Shown: one piece after another, positions 20,685 through 24,918 of the stretch | Layout of the letters: every line of letters begins with the position of its first letter | How positions within the stretch are numbered: the first letter of the stretch is position 1 | DNA from: a virus | Length of the DNA: 24,918 nucleotides | IMG/VR virus record: IMGVR_UViG_3300042922_000218 | Location: 1-24,918 of that record | Reading direction: 5' to 3' (one strand) | Made by a program: the position numbers and the translations under genes | The notes under the pieces: generated by a model | Database searches by the model: none | Seen by the model: only the letters and a program-made list of their open reading frames with translations | Told to the model about the DNA's origin: nothing

Positions 20685-23600
20685 TCACCACCCCTTATGA
20701 CGCTGATAATCAGATGCGCCGCCCATAAAATTTTTAAAATCAACTTGGGCAACTGGCGTTTTGCCAAGTTCGGTTATTAAAATATTATTTTGCTGTTGGG
20801 TAGCCTTAAGAAGCTGGGTTAGCAATTGTACAAGCGCCGAGTTATCGCTATTCACCGTCACACTAGGCGAATGTTGGGCAACCGCCGTCTGACTCACATC
20901 CGGCACGTACCGATTCATCAGGCTATCGAACGCGCCACCAACGCCCGCGGCGAATCCTGGTAAGCCAAGCGACTTGCCTAACCGTTCAGTGTCGGCATTT
21001 TTCAGTACGCTGGCTCCTGCAGACAGCGGCACGATGGTCGGTTCATTGACCAGGTACGTACCGAACTTCTTATCATGGACAAACTCACGTCCTGCTTCAC
21101 CGACAAGCGCGATCTCGTCATGCGGCAAGTTTTTAACACCCGCAGCGTGAGTAGCATCGTATAATTTTTGATTGTGGACTTTAACATATAGATTTTTTGA
21201 TATATCGTCCGTCAGATTATAATACTGCTTTGGCAGATTAGTTTTGACATTGACATTTTTATTAACGTCTTTACCTAAACCTTTATACGTGCCGTCGGTA
21301 TGCGTGTGCGAGTCGACTTTCTTGTCGATGTCTTTGCGCAGCTCTTTGTTCATATCGAGAGCGCCGTCGGTACCTTTTTTAATTCTGCCATTAACGCCTT
21401 CAAGTTTATCAATTTGGCCTTGAATCTGTTTGCGACCTTCTTGATATTGTTCGTTCATTGACGTGTTCATTTTTCCAGATGCTGCTAATTTATCGTGTTC
21501 CTTATCCATCGCTGCAAGCTTATCTTTTTGTTTTTCAACTTGCTGCCCGAGGGTTAACATACCTTTTTTACCTTCGTCGTTAATTCCCACTGTTTTTAGC
21601 AAGGTATCCGCATATTTTTTTCTTAACTCATCCGCATCGTTAAGGTGCTTCTTATCATTATTGATTTTTTTCTGATCTTCATCATTTTGCTTCATTTGCG
21701 TACCTAACTGGGCATGTAAAGACTCACCCCCGTTAGCCAGCAATTGATTAATATCTCGACGACTGTGAAACTGTCTTTTTGTCGCTTCTACTCCATGCTC
21801 ATCCAAATAATTTGATATCTTAGAAAGGTCATTTTCATGTGCCTTTCCCACATTTAACTGATCTTGGAGATTTTTAATTTCTCGTTTGTATTTCGCTTCG
21901 TTTCCTTCAGCGTTGGTTTTTGCAATCTCAAGTTCGCGTAGTTGTTGTTCAAGCAATGCCGCATTATATTTTTTCGCTTTATCGGTACTTTCAGCGATTC
22001 GATTACCTTGCTTCGTAATCGCGTCTGTTGCGCCCGGCACCTTTTTAACAAGATCACCATTTAAGCTAACCATTTCGTCAAGCTCTTTATTGCTCAAACT
22101 AGACTTGTTTTGTAGCTTATCCGCTTCATCTTTTAACCGTTTGATCTCGTCAGCACTTGTTGCTTTTTTTAACCGAGCTTGTATGTCTACAAAACGCCCG
22201 AATTCCTTTGACGTTAACGTTGACATCGACTTTAATTCGTCGTATCGGTCAATCATTGGCGTCAATTGTGCACGCTGCTGATCGAGCGCGTCAGCCGCAG
22301 CTGTCGATGTATCCGCTAACTTCGTAAAGTGATGATACAAACCGTAAGCAGCCAGTCCAGCAGCGCCAATGCCAAGCGTTACAAGCCCAACAGGACTAGT
22401 TAATCCGCCAATCACGGATGTTAATAGCCCAGTGCCCTTTGTCAGCGTACCGACTTTACCAGCAGAGCTAGCAGCACCCGCTCCAATATCTGCAACGGAT
22501 TCAGCAGCGCGTGCGGCTTTAACTTCTCCAAATGCCTTTACTACTGTGTTGACACCAACCGCTAAATTGCTAAACTGCTTAATACCGCCGCCAATTGCCA
22601 TTGTCATAGCGCCCATTGCGGTACCAACGCCAAGCGTTGCCGTGGTTCCGAGTGCCATTTTACCAATCCATTGCTGAGTAGCCGGATCAAGCTTATTAAA
22701 CCAGTCAACGACGCCCTGGACGTTCCTAGTCAATCCTCGCAGTGTTGGCAGGAGACTGTTGCCAATAGTGATGCCCGCAGTTTCAAGCGAGCCACGTAAC
22801 TGCTCCAAGGTGCCTTTCATATTGTTCAACTTTTGACGAGCAACATCGGCCGCCGAAACCTTACCCATGCTTGTAGCCATGGCATCGACGCCCTTAGCAC
22901 CTTCACGATACAAGACGGTCGCGCCACGGACAGCGTCAGAGCCAAACATGACGCCTAAAGCATTTTGACGTTGCTCATTCGTCAGATTCTTCATATGGCC
23001 TTTTAGAAGCTGTGCAATCTGCGACATGTCTTTAAGGTCGCCGTTATTGTCATAAAACGCCGAGTGCATCGCACCGGAGCCCTCGGTCAAGTCCTTAAAG
23101 GCTTTCTGTTGTGCTTTTGATCCTTCCTTGGCGCCGGACATTTTAGTCGATAACTCGGTTAGCTGTTTAATCAGGTCGCCTTGGTTTTTTGACAACGGTT
23201 TAACCCCGTGACTGCTTAACACTTCCGCTGCTTTACTGGCGTCAAAGGTCATTAATCCAAGTTTCTCAAACTGTGCTGCTGCTTTATCTGTTTGCGGCTC
23301 CAACCGCATCAGCATCGTTTTTAGCGATGTTCCGGCGTCTGAACCCTTCAGACCATTTTGAGCAAATACCGCCAATGCTGTGGCGGTATCCTTAAAGGTC
23401 AACCCAACGCCTGCAGCTACCGCCGAGGACATGGAAAGAGCAAATTTCATTTCGCCAACATCCGTAGCCGATGCGTTCGCAGCGCCCGCTAAGATATCGG
23501 CGGCCTGTGCAACAGATAGCCCGTCCTTTTTAAATGCATTCAACGCAGTTGACGCGATCTCCGCCGCATCCTTCAAGTCTAGCGATCCGGCCGTTGCAAG

Positions 23601-24338
23601 GTTAAGTGCGCCGGACAAGCCGCCGTGGATAATGTCTTTTACCGACACACCGGCTTTAACCAACTCTTCTTCAGCCTGTGCAGCTTGTGTCGCACTAAAG
23701 GCGGTTTTAGAGCCTTGCACAATAGCAAGATTTTCGAGTTCCTTGCTATACTTACGAACCTCATCCGGAGCCATGACCGACTTAACGCCAGACATTTGCG
23801 ATTCAAAGTCCATCGCCGACTTAGCAGCAACGCCAAGACCCGCACCGACTGCAACGGTAGCTGTTCCGAAGCCCTGCATCATACTGCGCCCGGTTGCGGA
23901 TACTTTATCACCTGTTGCTCGGAACTTGTCCGCCTGAGAAGCTGCATGACCCCAGAAGGTCGATTGCTCGCGAATTTTACTATTTACCGCGTTCAATTGA
24001 GACTCGGTGTTTTTCATTGCTGCAGCACTGCTATTGTAGCGACGTGCGAGATTATCTACGGTCTTTGCGTCTACATCCTTCGCACTTGCAGCACGGTCAT
24101 ACTCAGCTTTTAAATTGGCAACACGGGCACGCTGAAGCTCCAGCACGCTTGTAAGACGGCGAGAGTTGGCTTGCATGCCTGCTAACGTCCTGTCGTAGCC
24201 ATCAACGCCTGCAGAAGCGACCTTAAACTCACTGTTAACCCCGCGAATCTTACGGGTAATTTCCGTCATAGACTTAGAAAAATCAGCCTCCTGCAAAGAG
24301 AGACTGATTTTAAGTGCGCCTATTTCTTGGTCTGCCAT
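20685..24338 (-). CDS. tmp: Tail tape measure protein
   Basis: A 1217-aa tape measure, the protein that sets tail length and is ejected with the DNA. The N-terminal 140 residues are coiled coil (NSEFKVASAGVDGYDRTL). The conserved phage tape-measure core follows (about 140-560), with AKSAMDFESQMSGVKSVM, FSATQAAQAEEELVKAGVS, and a GLKGSDAGTSLKTMLMRL segment. Hydrophobic Gly/Ala stretches at about 560-690 may cross the membrane. Then there is a long charged coil (700-1000) and a C-terminal part with HDEIALVGEAGREFVHDK. The start at ATG 24338 follows AAGGAGGTGGGATT. The usual rule of about 0.15 nm per residue gives a tail of roughly 180 nm. No peptidase or lysozyme domain is visible in it. Confidence 0.95.
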   Translation of the reverse strand: MADQEIGALKISLSLQEADFSKSMTEITRKIRGVNSEFKVASAGVDGYDRTLAGMQANSRRLTSVLELQRARVANLKAEYDRAASAKDVDAKTVDNLARRYNSSAAAMKNTESQLNAVNSKIREQSTFWGHAASQADKFRATGDKVSATGRSMMQGFGTATVAVGAGLGVAAKSAMDFESQMSGVKSVMAPDEVRKYSKELENLAIVQGSKTAFSATQAAQAEEELVKAGVSVKDIIHGGLSGALNLATAGSLDLKDAAEIASTALNAFKKDGLSVAQAADILAGAANASATDVGEMKFALSMSSAVAAGVGLTFKDTATALAVFAQNGLKGSDAGTSLKTMLMRLEPQTDKAAAQFEKLGLMTFDASKAAEVLSSHGVKPLSKNQGDLIKQLTELSTKMSGAKEGSKAQQKAFKDLTEGSGAMHSAFYDNNGDLKDMSQIAQLLKGHMKNLTNEQRQNALGVMFGSDAVRGATVLYREGAKGVDAMATSMGKVSAADVARQKLNNMKGTLEQLRGSLETAGITIGNSLLPTLRGLTRNVQGVVDWFNKLDPATQQWIGKMALGTTATLGVGTAMGAMTMAIGGGIKQFSNLAVGVNTVVKAFGEVKAARAAESVADIGAGAASSAGKVGTLTKGTGLLTSVIGGLTSPVGLVTLGIGAAGLAAYGLYHHFTKLADTSTAAADALDQQRAQLTPMIDRYDELKSMSTLTSKEFGRFVDIQARLKKATSADEIKRLKDEADKLQNKSSLSNKELDEMVSLNGDLVKKVPGATDAITKQGNRIAESTDKAKKYNAALLEQQLRELEIAKTNAEGNEAKYKREIKNLQDQLNVGKAHENDLSKISNYLDEHGVEATKRQFHSRRDINQLLANGGESLHAQLGTQMKQNDEDQKKINNDKKHLNDADELRKKYADTLLKTVGINDEGKKGMLTLGQQVEKQKDKLAAMDKEHDKLAASGKMNTSMNEQYQEGRKQIQGQIDKLEGVNGRIKKGTDGALDMNKELRKDIDKKVDSHTHTDGTYKGLGKDVNKNVNVKTNLPKQYYNLTDDISKNLYVKVHNQKLYDATHAAGVKNLPHDEIALVGEAGREFVHDKKFGTYLVNEPTIVPLSAGASVLKNADTERLGKSLGLPGFAAGVGGAFDSLMNRYVPDVSQTAVAQHSPSVTVNSDNSALVQLLTQLLKATQQQNNILITELGKTPVAQVDFKNFMGGASDYQRHKGW

Positions 24339-24350
24339 AATCCCACCTCC

Positions 24351-24808
24351 TTACAATCCTGGTATTTGGTCGATGTAGACTTTTTCCGGCTTGTTCATAA
24401 TAAAAAACATGCGGGCATCGATCTCATTGATCTCTTTGTCCGTCATGCCTTGTTTCCGCAATGCGAGATAGAGTTCTTTCATTCGTTCGAACCTATCCCG
24501 CGGCGTTAGTTTTTTTCTGTATCGTCTTCAACTTCAGGCAAAACACCTTGAACCGTTTTAAAAAATTCAAGATATTTTTTATTCCATTCAAGCACGTCAA
24601 TCCCTTGGATAAATTGTTCCGGTGTGAATTGACCATGAAAAATATCTGTACAAATAAACTCGACAAACTCTTGTGTTTCTTCGCGTTTTTCCAGCGTTGC
24701 AAATTCAATCCGCGTCTGCATCTCAGTTAAATTCATCAATGCAGCGAGATAAACTTTACCGGATGAAAATTTCTTTTCCTTACCATCTATAGTTAATGTG
24801 ACTTCCAA
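24351..24808 (-). CDS. Tail assembly chaperone GT (-1 frameshift fusion)
   Basis: A 152-aa fusion formed if ribosomes slip back one base at A-AAA-AAC (24509-24515). The first 100 codons are those of gpG (24506-24808). The extra 52 codons run in the -1 frame from CTA 24509 to TAA 24351 and contain MKELYLALRKQGMTD and EINEIDARMFFIMN, the usual helical layout of T-domains that bind the tape measure. The start of the tape measure gene follows 13 bases later. In lambda-like phages G and GT are needed in a fixed ratio for tail assembly. Frameshifting is inferred from the site and the conserved gene order, not shown. The T frame has no good start of its own apart from an ATG at 24482 without a strong site. 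Confidence 0.78.
24506..24808 (-). CDS. Tail assembly chaperone G
   Basis: A 100-aa helical protein between the major tail protein and tape measure genes, where the G chaperone always lies. The start is a TTG at 24808 (six bases after GAGGTGA), unusual for the window; no in-frame ATG lies nearby. It has MEVTLTIDGKEKKF, then a helical body (VYLAALMNLTEMQTRIEFAT) and an acidic end with PEVEDDTEKN, followed by the TAA at 24506-24508. The stop directly follows the slippery heptamer, so most ribosomes make G and a few make GT. The function, to keep the tape measure and tube subunits ready for assembly, comes from the lambda G/T precedent. Confidence 0.85.
   Translation of the reverse strand: MEVTLTIDGKEKKFSSGKVYLAALMNLTEMQTRIEFATLEKREETQEFVEFICTDIFHGQFTPEQFIQGIDVLEWNKKYLEFFKTVQGVLPEVEDDTEKN
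24509..24515 (-). promoter_or_regulatory. Programmed -1 frameshift site (A-AAA-AAC)
   Basis: Minus-strand heptamer AAAAAAC in frame as A-AAA-AAC, right before the G stop codon TAA. It fits X-XXY-YYZ, and the -1 frame is open for 52 codons into a chaperone-like T domain. A G/C-rich segment (CCGCGGGATAGG) begins ten bases later and may help as structure. Confidence 0.8.
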
Positions 24809-24837
24809 TGTAAATCACCTCATATTCAAATTAAAAA

Positions 24838-24859
24838 AGACAGGCGATTAGACCTGTCT
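24838..24859 (-). terminator. Intra-operon terminator after the major tail protein gene
   Basis: On the minus strand AGACAGG pairs with CCTGTCT around an eight-base loop and is followed by a T run (complement of 24833-24838). It lies between the abundant tail-tube protein gene and the low-abundance chaperone gene. Confidence 0.82.
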
Positions 24860-24866
24860 TCACTCA

Positions 24867-24918
24867 TTAGACTGTCGGTGCGGTTCCGTCATACACCTTG
24901 TCAAACCACTTAGCGAGA
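24867..24918 (-). CDS. C-terminal end of the probable major tail protein (partial)
   Basis: Only the last 16 residues and the TAA stop (24867-24869) are inside the window, reading LAKWFDKVYDGTAPTV in the frame that stays open to the edge. The identification as the tail-tube (major tail) protein rests on its place directly before the G/GT chaperones and the terminator behind it, not on sequence. KWFDKVYDG is a typical kind of ending for such proteins in phages of lactic acid bacteria. Confidence in the gene is good and in the name moderate. Confidence 0.6.
   Translation of the reverse strand, partial: LAKWFDKVYDGTAPTV

Noticed and set aside
22369-23937. Long plus-strand open frames (up to 185 codons) inside the tape measure gene
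   Set aside because: They are antisense to a strongly coding gene, have no ribosome sites, and consist of Ala/Ser/Pro-rich sequence typical of shadow frames in Ala-rich genes.

Overview
The window is about 24.9 kb of a temperate siphophage (long, non-contractile tail) of a low-to-middle GC Firmicute. Lactobacillaceae is the most likely host group: the phiLC3-type holin, the DUF1617 tail gene, the Dit/Tal baseplate style and the A/T-rich lysogeny genes all fit. A Bacillales-type host such as Sporolactobacillus cannot be excluded, because the M15 endolysin and XhlA-like protein also occur there. No host housekeeping gene, tRNA or rRNA is visible.

Layout, left to right. (1) 1-8601, minus strand: the early operon. 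Read in transcription order it runs Cro-like repressor, small protein, ORF6N/ORF6C antirepressor, excisionase-like protein, a run of small overlapping genes, an SMC/SbcC-like ATPase, a Sak4-type RecA-like ATPase, a DUF669 protein, dUTPase, and then zinc-finger/HTH proteins leaving the window. (2) 8602-8777: the lysis/lysogeny switch, with divergent promoters and a 15-bp dyad operator, a third copy of which lies in cro. (3) 8778-10624, plus strand: an S24-type repressor and a tyrosine integrase. (4) 10623-10874: a probable intact attP with paired direct repeats on both sides. (5) 10892-12467, plus strand: a cargo (moron) block with a 57-aa protein, two paralogous membrane-anchored proteins of unknown function, and a possible short RNA. 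(6) 12474-24918, minus strand: the late operon. In transcription order this is the end of the major tail protein, tail chaperones G and GT made by -1 frameshifting, tape measure, Dit, a very large Tal/receptor-binding protein, DUF1617 and small accessory proteins, XhlA-like protein, endolysin and holin, closed by a terminator.

The order tail - lysis - cargo - attP - int - repressor | cro - early genes is that of a circularised or virion genome. In an integrated prophage, host DNA would separate the lysis genes from int. The window therefore looks like free phage, an episome, a tandem prophage or a circular-permuted assembly.

How the genes work together: the S24 repressor and Cro compete for the dyads between them. 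The antirepressor and the excisionase-like protein favour induction. Sak4, DUF669, the SMC-like ATPase and dUTPase support replication and recombination. The late operon builds the tail, recognises the host surface through Tal, and lyses the cell. The cargo block is the least explained part and is the best candidate for an undescribed lysogenic-conversion or superinfection-exclusion function. Several very short genes (44, 48 and 49 aa) and one interrupted 55-codon gene were found by reading the gaps.
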